Shown: positions 25,344 through 34,658 of the stretch, one piece after another
Position numbering within the stretch: the stretch's first letter is position 1
Layout of the letters: the number at the start of each line of letters is the position of its first letter
Assembly: GCA_024230295.1 (NCBI GenBank)
Contig: JAAERN010000001.1
Span: forward strand, 1-64,000
Length of the DNA stretch: 64,000 bases
Reading direction: 5' to 3'
Origin: Planctomycetota bacterium
GTDB lineage: Bacteria; Planctomycetota; Phycisphaerae; Phycisphaerales; SM1A02
Translations under genes and position numbers: made by a program
The notes under the pieces: model-generated
The model's input: the letters and a program-made list of their open reading frames with translations, nothing else
Told to the model about the DNA's origin: nothing
Databases searched by the model: none

Positions 25344-26246
25344 ATGCGAGTCGTCATTGTTGCCAATCCAGTGTCTGGCCGCGGCCGCGCCCGTAAGCGG
25401 AGCGCCGCGCTGGCGGCGGTGCTTGAGTCGCGGGGGCATGAGACCGTTCTGGTTGCCAGTGAGCCGCGAGACGCGACAGAGTGGCTTCCATGTCATCTTG
25501 CGGGCGCCGATGCGGTTGCGGCTGTCGGTGGCGACGGCACTGTGCGGTCAGTGTCGAAGGTTCTGGCTGAGGCGCGCATACCGATCGTGCACGTGCCGCA
25601 GGGGAACGAGAACCTCTTTGCTCGTTCGCAGGGCATGGGCCGCCAACTCGCCGACACCGTTGCGTCGATCGAGGACGGGAAGCGTCACTTCGTAGACATG
25701 GCCGAAGCCAATGGGCAGGCGATGCTGCTGATGGCCTCGATCGGCTTCGACGCCGAAGTCGTTGCTGATGTGGCTGCTCGGCGAAAAGATCGTGTGTCCA
25801 GTTGGCTCTATGTCCGCGCGGCGCTCCGCACGCTTCGCGGGTGGATGCCCCCCGAACTCACGGTGCTCGTGGACGGCGAACCGGTTGTTTCGGCGAAGCA
25901 AGGGTGGGTCGTAGTCTCGAATGCGCGTCAGTACGCTGGGCGTCTTGATCCTGCCCCGATGGCGGTGATGGATGACGGGCTGCTCGACATGACGTTTTTC
26001 CCCGTCGCCTCAGCGGCGCAGATGCTGCGGTGGCTTCTCCGGTGCCGGCTGGGAAGGCAGGTGGGGGCGACTGGATATGTCCATCACCGGGTCAGCCGCC
26101 GGATCGAAATCAACTGTGCCGCCCCGGCGACATGGCAACTCGACGGCGATCCACCGCCGGATGGCTCGCCGGTGCTGGTGGATCGACTGGAGGTTTCACT
26201 GGCGTCCAAGCGGCTGCCGGTCTTGACGCGATCCTCGGTTTCCTGA
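25344..26246 (+). CDS. Diacylglycerol kinase-family lipid kinase
   Basis: 300 residues from ATG 25344 (MRVVIVANPVSGRGRA); the frame extends upstream to 25281 without a ribosome site, and none is obvious at 25344. The catalytic-domain signature is complete: NPVSGRGRA near the start, AVGGDGTVRSV (nucleotide-binding GGDG), VPQGNENLFAR in place of the common PxGTxNDFAR, and MASIGFDAEVV. The C-terminal beta domain contains WVVVSNARQYAG and LLDMTFF. The family (DagK/YegS/BmrU) phosphorylates diacylglycerol or related lipids with ATP at the membrane. The GNEN in place of GTxN is notable but still compatible with binding. No operon partner. Confidence 0.85.
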   Translation: MRVVIVANPVSGRGRARKRSAALAAVLESRGHETVLVASEPRDATEWLPCHLAGADAVAAVGGDGTVRSVSKVLAEARIPIVHVPQGNENLFARSQGMGRQLADTVASIEDGKRHFVDMAEANGQAMLLMASIGFDAEVVADVAARRKDRVSSWLYVRAALRTLRGWMPPELTVLVDGEPVVSAKQGWVVVSNARQYAGRLDPAPMAVMDDGLLDMTFFPVASAAQMLRWLLRCRLGRQVGATGYVHHRVSRRIEINCAAPATWQLDGDPPPDGSPVLVDRLEVSLASKRLPVLTRSSVS

Positions 26247-26456
26247 AAGCAGCACTTCCCGACCGTTGACGGGATCACGCTTGCAGCAGATCGGTGGTCC
26301 TCTCTCTGACGGGAAGGGGCCATTTTGAGGTCGCAACACCCCTCCAGAAAGGGTTTTGCGTTCAGATCACCATCAAGAGTCAGGATTCGGTTGATTCTCG
26401 GCTGTTAGGGAGTAGGGTGGCGGGGGAGTCCTCTTATTGAAGTGGAGAGTTGTGAC

Positions 26457-27176
26457 ATGCGATTAGATCTAATCCGACCAGTTGCCGCGATGGCGGTGCT
26501 TGCAATTTCTGGACTGGCTTTGGCTGGACCAACCTTTGATGAGCCCCCAGGGGGCGATGCCGGTACTGGCCGGGATGATGCTAAGGATGTCAAGACTGAC
26601 AACGGCGGTTCGGTTGGCATGATCACAGGTTCGCTCACGGGGACGAGCCCCCTCAGCGGCTATGGTGACTACCAGGATGTCTACCGAATCTTCATCGCCG
26701 ATCCGATGACCTTTCGCGCCGAGACCTACGGCGATATCGGGGGCAATCACCCGCTGCACAATCCCATGCTCTTCCTCTTTAACGAGGCAGGGCAGGGCAT
26801 CATGGCCAACGACAACCTCGATGACAACAACACCATGTCCAAACTGGTGAATCAGGACGCCAACGGCCAGCCGATCTTCAACGATGCAGGCATTTACTAC
26901 CTCGCCATTACATCGGGCCCCAGCGAAGCGCTTGTCGACATCGCAGGCGAATCCGTGCCGCTGTTCGGTCTGGGAATTCCCGGAAATGATGTGGGCATCA
27001 TTCTTCCTAGGACGCAATACTCGGACCACCCGTGGTCAGGCTGGACAAATCCGGACTTTGAGAATTTCGGTGACTACGAAATCGGCCTCGGTGGTGTTGT
27101 GTCAATACCGGTACCTGCGACGGGCGCTATCGCCCTGATCGGACTGGCTGCTATCGGGGGCCGCCGCCGCCGTTGA
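26457..27176 (+). CDS. Secreted protein with PEP-CTERM-like sorting tail
   Basis: 239 residues from ATG 26457 (GGAGAG six bases upstream). Signal peptide MRLDLIRPVAAMAVLAISGLALA. The mature part begins with an Asp/Gly-rich stretch (EPPGGDAGTGRDDAKDV) and a beta-rich body (DVYRIFIADPMTFRAET, MLFLFNEAGQGIMANDN, YYLAITSG) resembling PPC-like bacterial extracellular domains. The C-terminus is IPVPATGAIALIGL followed by AAIGGRRRR: a VPxP-type motif, one hydrophobic helix and an Arg cluster, as in PEP-CTERM proteins processed by exosortase-like systems. No exosortase is in the window. The 3' end overlaps the convergent kinase gene by 26 bases. Confidence 0.75.
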   Translation: MRLDLIRPVAAMAVLAISGLALAGPTFDEPPGGDAGTGRDDAKDVKTDNGGSVGMITGSLTGTSPLSGYGDYQDVYRIFIADPMTFRAETYGDIGGNHPLHNPMLFLFNEAGQGIMANDNLDDNNTMSKLVNQDANGQPIFNDAGIYYLAITSGPSEALVDIAGESVPLFGLGIPGNDVGIILPRTQYSDHPWSGWTNPDFENFGDYEIGLGGVVSIPVPATGAIALIGLAAIGGRRRR

Positions 27177-29727
27177 TTTCGGTGGGTGGCGTTGCAAGTT
27201 GTGCGTGCTGCGCTGCCGACTCGCTGTCGCCGCGAGCTTGCGCGATCTTACTGAGTTGCATATGACACTTTCTTGTCTGAGGGCTCTGGGCTCCAGTGAT
27301 GTCTGAGAAGGTTGTCAGCGCCATCACCGTCTGATCTCTGGCTTCGGCCAATTTGCCTTCGGCGAAGAGGAACATGCCCCTCAACCTCGCAACTGCCGCG
27401 GTGGACTCGCCAGGTCTGGCGGAGTCTGCCTCCTGCAACAGCAGAGTGTCTGCCTGGTCGAGATTGCCACGCAAGATCTCGAGTTCGATTTCAATGAGTC
27501 GTTCATCTCGCCGCGCAGGGTGGTTCGGCCCGAGATGCCCGGCTCTCAGCGAGCGGGCCCGATCGAGATGCACCTTTGTGGCATTTGGATCACCCAGAAG
27601 GATCGCAAGCCGAGCAAGCGCCGCCTCGGTATTGGCGGTACTGACCGTGTTGCCTTGAATCTCCTTGATGCGTCGAGCTTCCAGCAGGGTCAGGTGCGCA
27701 ACCTGTAGTCGGTTGAGCCGCGAGAGGCAATCGCCGATGTTGTGGCTGACCGCCGCGACCCTCCAATCTCGCGTCGGGTCCGAAGACTCCACTTCGAAGA
27801 TGGCGAGTGCTTCCCTCAGCAAGGGCAATGCTTGCTCGGGTCGATTCGTCACGTGCCCAACTGCCATCCCATTGAGAATGTTGCTCAACGCGATGTTCCG
27901 CCGTTTTCGCACCGCATCAGTGGTCGCCTCTGCGAGCAGTTCCCTGTGCCGAAGAAGTGCCTTCTCGAGCAGGGCGTCTGCCTCTTCGGTTTCGCCCAGT
28001 CGTCGCAGCGATGCTGCGAGGTGGTGCATTGTCTCGGCAGTCGCCTCGCTGAGCGGCTCGATTCTCTGCCGATGCGCAAGCGATGCATCGTAGTCGCTCA
28101 CAGCCGAGGCGTAATCTGCTCGCTTGTAATACATCCGTCCTCTGTTGTGCAGCAGCTTTCCGGCAATAGCGGATGGATTGACAGGATCGAGGTCAATGGC
28201 TTCCGCTGCAGCAGCGAAGGCCTTAGCAGCCTCATCGAATCGCCCGCCGCTGACGAGGTTTTGCGCGAGATCCAGTCGAACCGCCGCCGCAATGGCCGGG
28301 TAGTCGGAGAGGTCCGATCCCACAACCTCGATCCATCGCTGCATCATGTCTCGCACACTCGATGCCGCGACGGGCCGATCTACATTCTCGGTGTCGGCAG
28401 CCCCAAGCACTTTAGAGACCATGCCCACCGTACCCATGAGCCGTTGATTTGCTTCGGTCGCACGATTCCACGCAACAAACATCGTTGCGCCGAAGATGGC
28501 AAGCGTTGCGACACCTGCAGCTGCCACGCCCACTGGGATCCAGTGACGTCGCAGGAACTTCCTCGCGACGTACCACGCGTCGTCCCGCCTGGCTTCGATC
28601 GGCTCGTGGTCGAGCCAGTGGTGAAGATCACGCGCCAGGTCAGCCGGGCTCTGATAACGCCGATCAGGGTCGCGATCGAGCGCGTGAAGCAGAATGGTCT
28701 CGAGGTCTCGATTGAGGGATGGATCAACGGATCGCGGGAGCGTCGGTGTCGATTCGGCGATCGTGCGGATGACGTCGGCGATCGAGCCCTCCAGAACGAA
28801 CGGGCGGGTACCCAACAGCGACTCGTAGAGAATGACGCCAAGCGCAAAGACGTCTGTCCGAACGTCGATTCGATCAGGATCTCCTGAGACTTGTTCAGGC
28901 GATGCGTATGCGAAAGTCCCCATGAACTCGCCCGCGGTTGTCACTTCGACACGCGACGAGTCCCACTCGGAGTTGTCGACCGGCTTGGCAAGTCCGAAGT
29001 CCAGCACATGCGGTGCGCCTTCAGAGTCGACAAGGATATTGTCCGGCTTGAGATCACGATGGATGACGCCTTTCTGGTGCGCAGCGACGACGGCGTCACA
29101 TGTGCGGGCGATGAGCGCTGCAATGAACCGCTGTTTCTGATCTCGATCCTCAGGTGCGGAACGATCGAGCCAAGTGTCCATGGTGTCGCCGTCGACGTAT
29201 TCCATGGCAAGCCAGGCACGCCCGTCGGGCGTCGTGCCACTGTCGTAGACAGTGACGATTCCGGGATGCTTGAGCGAGGCCACCATTTCGACTTCGCGTT
29301 CGAAGCGAATCAACTGCCGCTCGGATGCGAAGGCGCCTCGCAGCAGCACCTTGAGCGCTACTCGGCGCCTGGTGGCCTGTTGTACGGCGAGAAACACAGC
29401 TCCCTGAGCACCGCGGCTGATCTCGCTCTTGATCTCATATCCGGCGGCTTCCGGAGCCTCGACGATCGACTTGTCACCGAAAACGCCTGCTCGGTGCGCC
29501 TCGGCGAATTCGTCGAGAAAACGATCTTCGGAGTTTTGTTCCGGGGCAGACCTTACAGTGGCATCGACGTCCGTCTGCATCGTTCGCAGGCGTTTGAGCT
29601 CGGCCGCGACCGACCCATCGTCTTCCTCGTTGAGCCACCGCATGACGTCCGCCGTAATCGTGCCGTCACGCGCGATGGCGCGAAGTTCTTCATCTGTTGG
29701 TCTTCGAGGAGAAGGGGACGGGCTCAC
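27151..29727 (-). CDS. Membrane Ser/Thr protein kinase with TPR-like sensor domain
   Basis: 858 residues from GTG 29727, which overlaps the sigma factor stop (GTGA). Kinase domain ~97-370: glycine loop SRGAQGAVF, Lys126 (VALKVLL), HRDLKPDN 223-230, DFG 243-245, SPEQ activation segment, RTDVFALGVILYE. One membrane helix (~396-420) follows; the remaining ~430 residues are alpha-helical repeats with TPR spacing (LHNRGRMYYKRADYASAVSDYDA and similar) and would be extracytoplasmic. The first ~95 residues contain a helical region that may bind the sigma factor. Coupled ECF sigma/PknB-type kinase pairs are common in Planctomycetota, where the kinase is thought to regulate the sigma factor. The signal sensed is unknown. 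Confidence 0.9.
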   Translation of the reverse strand: MSPSPSPRRPTDEELRAIARDGTITADVMRWLNEEDDGSVAAELKRLRTMQTDVDATVRSAPEQNSEDRFLDEFAEAHRAGVFGDKSIVEAPEAAGYEIKSEISRGAQGAVFLAVQQATRRRVALKVLLRGAFASERQLIRFEREVEMVASLKHPGIVTVYDSGTTPDGRAWLAMEYVDGDTMDTWLDRSAPEDRDQKQRFIAALIARTCDAVVAAHQKGVIHRDLKPDNILVDSEGAPHVLDFGLAKPVDNSEWDSSRVEVTTAGEFMGTFAYASPEQVSGDPDRIDVRTDVFALGVILYESLLGTRPFVLEGSIADVIRTIAESTPTLPRSVDPSLNRDLETILLHALDRDPDRRYQSPADLARDLHHWLDHEPIEARRDDAWYVARKFLRRHWIPVGVAAAGVATLAIFGATMFVAWNRATEANQRLMGTVGMVSKVLGAADTENVDRPVAASSVRDMMQRWIEVVGSDLSDYPAIAAAVRLDLAQNLVSGGRFDEAAKAFAAAAEAIDLDPVNPSAIAGKLLHNRGRMYYKRADYASAVSDYDASLAHRQRIEPLSEATAETMHHLAASLRRLGETEEADALLEKALLRHRELLAEATTDAVRKRRNIALSNILNGMAVGHVTNRPEQALPLLREALAIFEVESSDPTRDWRVAAVSHNIGDCLSRLNRLQVAHLTLLEARRIKEIQGNTVSTANTEAALARLAILLGDPNATKVHLDRARSLRAGHLGPNHPARRDERLIEIELEILRGNLDQADTLLLQEADSARPGESTAAVARLRGMFLFAEGKLAEARDQTVMALTTFSDITGAQSPQTRKCHMQLSKIAQARGDSESAAQHAQLATPPTEINGGGGPR

Positions 29728-30329
29728 AGGCCATCCTCATCAAACGCCGCCTCCAACGTCTGGACGGTATCCCGAAGTTTGGCCGCAACCCTGCTCTTGG
29801 CGAGATAGATATCGTTCTCGGTCATATTGAGTTCGGCCGCGATATCCGTAACGGGGCGGTGATGGAACACGAGCATTTCGAATGCGCGGATCGTGCGGTC
29901 GGCCATCTTGGACGTCGACTGGAGCTCGATGAGCGCCTCGCGAAGGATGACCTGTCTTCGCTCGTTCGACCAGAGATCGTCGAGCTCAGCCTCGGTCGGC
30001 ATTGTGACGAGCGCAGACTCGCCGCGGTATTCTTTTCGTACGCCGCGTTTGCGATGCATGTCCGCAATCTTGGTGCGGGCGATCGCCAATATCCATGATC
30101 GCATTCGGCCCCGATCCCGGTCATATTTGCCGCTGCGGTATTCGGAAAGTACGCGGAGCATGGTCTCCTGCGAGACATCTTGGGCGTCTTGGTCGCTCAG
30201 GCCCAGTCGCCGGGCAAGCCCTGTGATGATGGGCCGGTATCGGCGGTCGAGCAACTCCCATGCGGCATCGCCATCATCGGCATTGAGCCCATTGAGGAGC
30301 GCGGTGGTCGTGTGCGTGACATCCAGCAT
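29724..30329 (-). CDS. RNA polymerase sigma factor, ECF subfamily
   Basis: 201 residues; start at 30329 with TTGGAG eight bases upstream. Region 2 is clear: AWELLDRRYRPIITGLARRLG, then DAQDVSQETMLRVL (the conserved acidic 'DAED/DxxQ' core) and RGRMRSWILAIARTKIADMHRK. After an acidic linker, region 4 is LIELQSTSKMADRTIRAFEM with VTDIAAELNMTENDIYLAKSRV as the DNA-reading helix-turn-helix. No anti-sigma gene is next to it; the coupled Ser/Thr kinase probably plays the control role. It lies 32 bases downstream of pheA in the same orientation, so it may be expressed from the same transcript. Confidence 0.9.
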   Translation of the reverse strand: MLDVTHTTTALLNGLNADDGDAAWELLDRRYRPIITGLARRLGLSDQDAQDVSQETMLRVLSEYRSGKYDRDRGRMRSWILAIARTKIADMHRKRGVRKEYRGESALVTMPTEAELDDLWSNERRQVILREALIELQSTSKMADRTIRAFEMLVFHHRPVTDIAAELNMTENDIYLAKSRVAAKLRDTVQTLEAAFDEDGL

Positions 30330-30361
30330 GGTCCGAACTCCAAGGTACCCGACCCGGGCAG

Positions 30362-31444
30362 TCAGAGTACGCCGTCCGCCATGGGGTAGGAGCCCAATAC
30401 ACGCAGGAGGACGCAGTGGGCTTCGGCATCCTCGATGGCGGTAGCCATGTGAGGTTCGTCGCGATGAGCGTCGGCGTCGATGAAGAAGGTGTATTCCCAG
30501 TTTACGCGGCCGCTCGGCCGTTTGTCGATGTGGCTCAGGTTGATTCCGGCGTCCCGGAAAACAGCCAGTACATCAACGAGCGCCCCCGGAGCGTGCTTTG
30601 TCACAAACATGATGGAGGTGCGGTCGTTTTCAGTTGGTTCGGGTCGCTGTCTTCCTAGTACAAGGAAGCGCGTGACATTGTCCGGCTTGTCGCCGACTCG
30701 TTCGGCGAGAACATTGACGCTGTAGATCGATGCGGCAAGTCGAGATCCGATTGCAGCGGTCCCGTTATCTCGTGAAGCCAGTTCCACGGCAGCAGCAGAC
30801 GAGGCCGTTGGAAACAACTCAATGCCTGGGAACTGCCGCTGCAGCCACCTGCGACATTGACCGAGTACTTGCGGTTTTGAACCGATGCGCGTGATCTTGT
30901 CGCGACTGCAATTGGCAAGCAGGCAGTGCGAAACTTCAATAAGCGATTCGGCGCACACGCCGACTTCGTATTCGACGAATGCATCGAGCGTGTCGGTAAT
31001 GCCACCGACGATGGAGTTCTCCCACGGAACGAGTCCATAGTGCGCGGTGCCTGCGATGACCTCGCGGAACACGGCATCAATATCTTGAGACTCGGTAACT
31101 TCGACAGAACTGCCGAAGTGCCGGTTTGCCGCCACGTGGCTGAACGACCCGGGTGGTCCGAGGTAGGCGATTCGCAGGCCTTGCTCAAGGCTAAAGCTGC
31201 CCGACATGAGCTCCCGCCAAATAGCTTCCAGCGTTCTGCCAGACAAGGGGCCGGGGTTCATCGATCGGATTCGGTCGATGACGGCTCGTTCTCGGTGCGG
31301 CGCATACACAGGTGTGCCATCCCCTCGCTTCACGCGGCCAACCTCTTCGACAACCTCGGCCCGCTCACTGAGCAGTTTGATGAGCGCGGCGTCGAGGGCG
31401 TCGATCCGAACTCGAAGCGTGTCGAGATCCTGTGGTTCGCTCAT
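30362..31444 (-). CDS. pheA: Bifunctional chorismate mutase / prephenate dehydratase
   Basis: 360 residues from the ATG at 31444, overlapping the transporter stop (TCAT = ATGA). Residues ~5-90 form an AroQ-type chorismate mutase (LRVRIDALDAALIKLLSERA, HRERAVIDRI). Residues ~95-275 are prephenate dehydratase: LGPPGSFSHVAA, GLVPWENSIVGG, and the catalytic-site TRF motif in DNVTRFLVLG. The C-terminus is an ACT domain (GALVDVLAVFRDAGINL, then SHIDKRPS where the family usually has ESRP) expected to bind phenylalanine for feedback inhibition. The enzyme converts chorismate to phenylpyruvate. Neighbours: an MFS transporter upstream and the sigma-kinase pair downstream, an unusual association. Confidence 0.93.
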   Translation of the reverse strand: MSEPQDLDTLRVRIDALDAALIKLLSERAEVVEEVGRVKRGDGTPVYAPHRERAVIDRIRSMNPGPLSGRTLEAIWRELMSGSFSLEQGLRIAYLGPPGSFSHVAANRHFGSSVEVTESQDIDAVFREVIAGTAHYGLVPWENSIVGGITDTLDAFVEYEVGVCAESLIEVSHCLLANCSRDKITRIGSKPQVLGQCRRWLQRQFPGIELFPTASSAAAVELASRDNGTAAIGSRLAASIYSVNVLAERVGDKPDNVTRFLVLGRQRPEPTENDRTSIMFVTKHAPGALVDVLAVFRDAGINLSHIDKRPSGRVNWEYTFFIDADAHRDEPHMATAIEDAEAHCVLLRVLGSYPMADGVL

Positions 31445-32688
31445 GAAGTGGGCTCCTGGGTCGGGCAGTCTGGCCGGGCAAACAAGAGCATACCGATCGC
31501 GCCAGTCGCCACGAAGATTGCAAGGACGGCGAAGGCCGCCTGGAATCCTCCGAACACATCGGTCAGCCAACCGGTGAGCAGGGGGGTGACCAAACCCGAG
31601 ATCGAGAAGAAGGTCACCATGATCCCCGTGGCGGTTCCGGTGCTTTCACGGAAGAGGTCCGTGCAGATCGAGTAGTAGGGAGCGTTGGCTGCCATCGAGA
31701 AGCCAACTCCCAGTGAGATCATGAGAATGGCAAGCGTTTGCGAGTGCACGAAGATCATCGGTATGAAACACAGGGCTCCGAGCAGTTGAAAAATCCAGAT
31801 CGGGTGGACGCGGGCGCTGCGAATACTTCGAGTCTGGATCATGCGGCGGTCCGAATACCAACCGACGAGCGGTATGAGGACACATGCAAGTCCCCAAGGC
31901 AGGGTGCTGAACCATCCGATGCTGGCTAGGTCCATCTGCCATGTCTGCTCGAAATACCCCGGGATCCAGGTGATGCCGAACCAGAGCACGTACCCGAAGG
32001 CGAAGAATGACCACGAGGTCGCCAGCAGTGTTGGATTACGAAGAAGTCGCCACCACGGAACTCGGTTCGCGTCGGCTGCGCTGCGTGAGCGGGGAATGCG
32101 GTAGATCACTTGCACCGCGACGCCAAGTATGGCGCTGCCAATGGCCAGAACAATGAAGGCGTTCCGCCAATTGATCCATCCGATGAGATGTGAGAGCAGC
32201 GGACCACCGAGAAGCAGTGCCACTGGGACGCCGAGCAACATGATCCCGACCGAGCGGCTGGTCAGGCGAGGAGGTATCCAGTCAGCGGCCGCCCGATTCA
32301 TTGCAGGGAAGTTGACGCCTTCGCCGAGTCCGAGCACGAAGCGTGCGGTCAGAAATAGCGCCCAGATCTCCACCATTCCCGATGCCGCTATCGCGGCCGA
32401 CCAGACAAGGAGCCCGATCGTCCAGACGAGCCGGGTGCCGAAGCGGTCAAGCAGTACGCCGCTCAGGCAATTGACGAACAAGGTGCCCAAGGCGAAATAG
32501 GAGATGGCCAGCCCGAAAGACGTATTGGTGAGGCCAAAGTCCTTCTTGATGGGCTCGATGGCGAACGAGATCACCATCCGGTCCGAATAGTTGACAAGGC
32601 ACAGGGCAAATGCCAGCACGGTGACCGCCCATGCACGCTTCGAGAGTGATTGTGTGGCTGCGGAAATAGCCCGAACTCCTTGCCTCAT
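31441..32688 (-). CDS. MFS transporter, anion:cation symporter type
   Basis: 415 residues from the ATG at 32688; a GTG at 32712 in the same frame is an alternative, but it leaves only 15 bases to the divergent recQ. Twelve membrane helices are predicted. NYSDRMVISFAIEPIKKDFGLT in the first helix-loop and LLDRFGTRLVWTIGL after helix 2-3 match the ACS family (hexuronate/glucarate-type GudP/ExuT carriers). GLGEGVNFPAMNRAAADW is the characteristic G-x-G-E-x-x-x-x-P segment. The substrate is probably an organic anion; nothing adjacent identifies it. The stop overlaps the pheA start by 4 bases, so the two are translationally coupled. Confidence 0.85.
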   Translation of the reverse strand: MRQGVRAISAATQSLSKRAWAVTVLAFALCLVNYSDRMVISFAIEPIKKDFGLTNTSFGLAISYFALGTLFVNCLSGVLLDRFGTRLVWTIGLLVWSAAIAASGMVEIWALFLTARFVLGLGEGVNFPAMNRAAADWIPPRLTSRSVGIMLLGVPVALLLGGPLLSHLIGWINWRNAFIVLAIGSAILGVAVQVIYRIPRSRSAADANRVPWWRLLRNPTLLATSWSFFAFGYVLWFGITWIPGYFEQTWQMDLASIGWFSTLPWGLACVLIPLVGWYSDRRMIQTRSIRSARVHPIWIFQLLGALCFIPMIFVHSQTLAILMISLGVGFSMAANAPYYSICTDLFRESTGTATGIMVTFFSISGLVTPLLTGWLTDVFGGFQAAFAVLAIFVATGAIGMLLFARPDCPTQEPTS

Positions 32689-32727
32689 TTTCCGGAATGA
32701 GTCTGCTACCACGATACCCTAGCCTTC

Positions 32728-34557
32728 ATGCAGGGATGCGGCGGAGAAGGTACCGGGGCGTTCGATCGGATCAAGGATGTGATCCGACATGTCTGGGGGT
32801 GGGACTCACTTCTGTCGATGCAGCGTGAAGGAATCGAGGCGGCGCTGGCCGGGCGAGACTCTCTGCTTGTACTTCCTACAGGGGGCGGGAAGTCGCTCTG
32901 TTATCAGGTCCCGCCGCTGGTGGCTGGCGGGCTGGCCGTCGTGGTTTCGCCGCTCATTGCTCTGATGCGGGATCAGGTGGATGGGCTTCAGCAGGTTGGT
33001 GTTGCCGCAGCGTGCCTGCACGGAGACATGGACAAAGGCGACCAGCACGATGTCATCGCATCAGCCGAACGCGGAGATCTGCGGCTCCTGTACGTGACGC
33101 CGGAGCGGCTGCTCATGCCGGGGTTCCTGTACACGCTTGAGCAGGTCGACCCTCGTTGGATTGCGATCGACGAGGCGCACTGCATCAGCCAGTGGGGGCA
33201 CGACTTCAGGCCCGAGTATCGGCGGCTTGCGGAAGTTCGCTTACGAATACCAAATGCATCGATGCACGCATGCACTGCGACTGCTACGACGCGTGTGCGT
33301 TCGGACATTCTCACCCAACTGGGTCTGAGCGATCCACTCGTATTGGTTGGTGACATTGACCGGCCAAATCTCACGTATCGCGTCACGCCTCGAACCGAAG
33401 CGAAGCGGCAGGTTGTGGAGGCGCTCTCACGCAATCGAGGGCAGGCGGCCATCGTGTACTGCGCGACGCGCAAGCAAACCGAGACGATGGCCCGCTCGCT
33501 GAAATCTGCGGGGCTCTCTGCCGCTGCCTACCACGCAGGACTGGATCAATCGACACGAGGCCGTGTACAGGACGACTTTGCTGCGGAACGAATTGATATC
33601 GTCGCCGCCACAGTTGCATTCGGCATGGGCATCGACCGCTCCGACGTTCGCTGCATCGTTCATGCATCGATGCCCGACAGCCTCGAGCGGTATCAGCAAG
33701 AGACCGGCCGCGCCGGCCGCGACGGCCTTCCTGCCGAGTGCGTGCTGCTCTTTTCGGGTGGCGATGCGGCTCGGTGGCGGATGTTGCATGAGCGACCTGA
33801 GGATGAAACACTCCTTCCCTTCCGCGGTGAGATGTTGGAGGCGATGCAGTCCTACTGCGCCACGGCGCAGTGCCGACGCGCGATGCTCGGTCGGCACTTC
33901 GGGCAGCCACGAGATGCGAGTGGTTGCGGCGCCTGCGATGTGTGCCTCGGCGAGGTCCGCGTGATCGAAGACGGGACGACGATCGCGCGCAAGATTCTCT
34001 CTGCAGTCGCCCGGACGGGGCAGCGGTACGGCGCCGGCTACATCGTGGATGTGCTGCGGGGAACCGGTATGGATCAGGTTATGCGGCGACGCCACGATGA
34101 ACTCTCGGTCTTCAAGTTGCTGCCGCACCTCTCAAAGGGCGAATTGACCGATCTCGTGTGGCAACTGGTTCATCTGGAGTTGCTTCGCCGCTCAGCGGGG
34201 GAGTATCCGGTTCTGCATCTGACGGAAACGGGTGTGGAACTGATGCGTGGCCATGCGGAGGTGACCCTGATCGCTCCTCCGAAGCGACCCGTCCGCGGGG
34301 CGGCTGGCGAGAAGGCTTCGTGGGAGGGCGTGGACCGTGACCTGTTCGAGCACCTGCGGCAACTGAGGCGAACGCTCGCGACCGAGAGGGGGGTTCCTGC
34401 CTACGTCGTGTTCGGCGACGCGTCACTTCGGGACATGGCGGCGAGGCGTCCGGACTCTGCCGAAGCCATGCTCGAAATCAAGGGCGTGGGGGATCGCAAA
34501 CTGGCCGAGTATGGCGAGGCCTTTCTGGCGGCCATCGCGGCGTGGAATCCCTCCTGA
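32728..34557 (+). CDS. recQ: ATP-dependent DNA helicase RecQ
   Basis: 609 residues, about the E. coli length. Superfamily 2 motifs are intact: TGGGKS (Walker A, 51-56), VVSPLIALMRDQV (Ia), IDEAHCISQWGHDFRPEYR (motif II and the RecQ aromatic-rich loop, DEAH at 148-151), TATATTRVRSDI (III), IVYCATRKQTE (IV), VAFGMGIDRSDVR (V), QQETGRAGRDG (VI). A RecQ zinc-binding region follows (CATAQCRRAM ... CGACDVC), then a winged helix and a C-terminal HRDC-like domain (LRDMAARRPDSAEAML, IKGVGDRKLAEYG). It unwinds DNA 3'-5' in recombinational repair. No ribosome site is seen upstream of the ATG. Confidence 0.95.
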   Translation: MQGCGGEGTGAFDRIKDVIRHVWGWDSLLSMQREGIEAALAGRDSLLVLPTGGGKSLCYQVPPLVAGGLAVVVSPLIALMRDQVDGLQQVGVAAACLHGDMDKGDQHDVIASAERGDLRLLYVTPERLLMPGFLYTLEQVDPRWIAIDEAHCISQWGHDFRPEYRRLAEVRLRIPNASMHACTATATTRVRSDILTQLGLSDPLVLVGDIDRPNLTYRVTPRTEAKRQVVEALSRNRGQAAIVYCATRKQTETMARSLKSAGLSAAAYHAGLDQSTRGRVQDDFAAERIDIVAATVAFGMGIDRSDVRCIVHASMPDSLERYQQETGRAGRDGLPAECVLLFSGGDAARWRMLHERPEDETLLPFRGEMLEAMQSYCATAQCRRAMLGRHFGQPRDASGCGACDVCLGEVRVIEDGTTIARKILSAVARTGQRYGAGYIVDVLRGTGMDQVMRRRHDELSVFKLLPHLSKGELTDLVWQLVHLELLRRSAGEYPVLHLTETGVELMRGHAEVTLIAPPKRPVRGAAGEKASWEGVDRDLFEHLRQLRRTLATERGVPAYVVFGDASLRDMAARRPDSAEAMLEIKGVGDRKLAEYGEAFLAAIAAWNPS

Positions 34558-34613
34558 TTCGCTGATATCTAGGGCAAGCACTTGCATCTAGGCCCATCAT
34601 GGTGTCGTATAGA

Positions 34614-34628
34614 GGGGGAGAAACCCCC
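34614..34628 (+). other. GGGGG-AGAAA-CCCCC hairpin in leader of deiminase gene
   Basis: A perfect 5-bp G:C stem with a 5-base loop lies 31 bases before the start codon of the peptidylarginine-deiminase-like gene and 57 bases after the recQ stop. No T-run follows, so it is unlikely to be an intrinsic terminator. Confidence 0.35.
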
Positions 34629-34658
34629 GTGGGGTCTTGAACTCGAGAGGAGCCTGTG

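Noticed and set aside
27742-28887. 381-codon plus-strand frame within the kinase gene
   Set aside because: It lies opposite the kinase and its TPR-like region; composition is that of a shadow frame.
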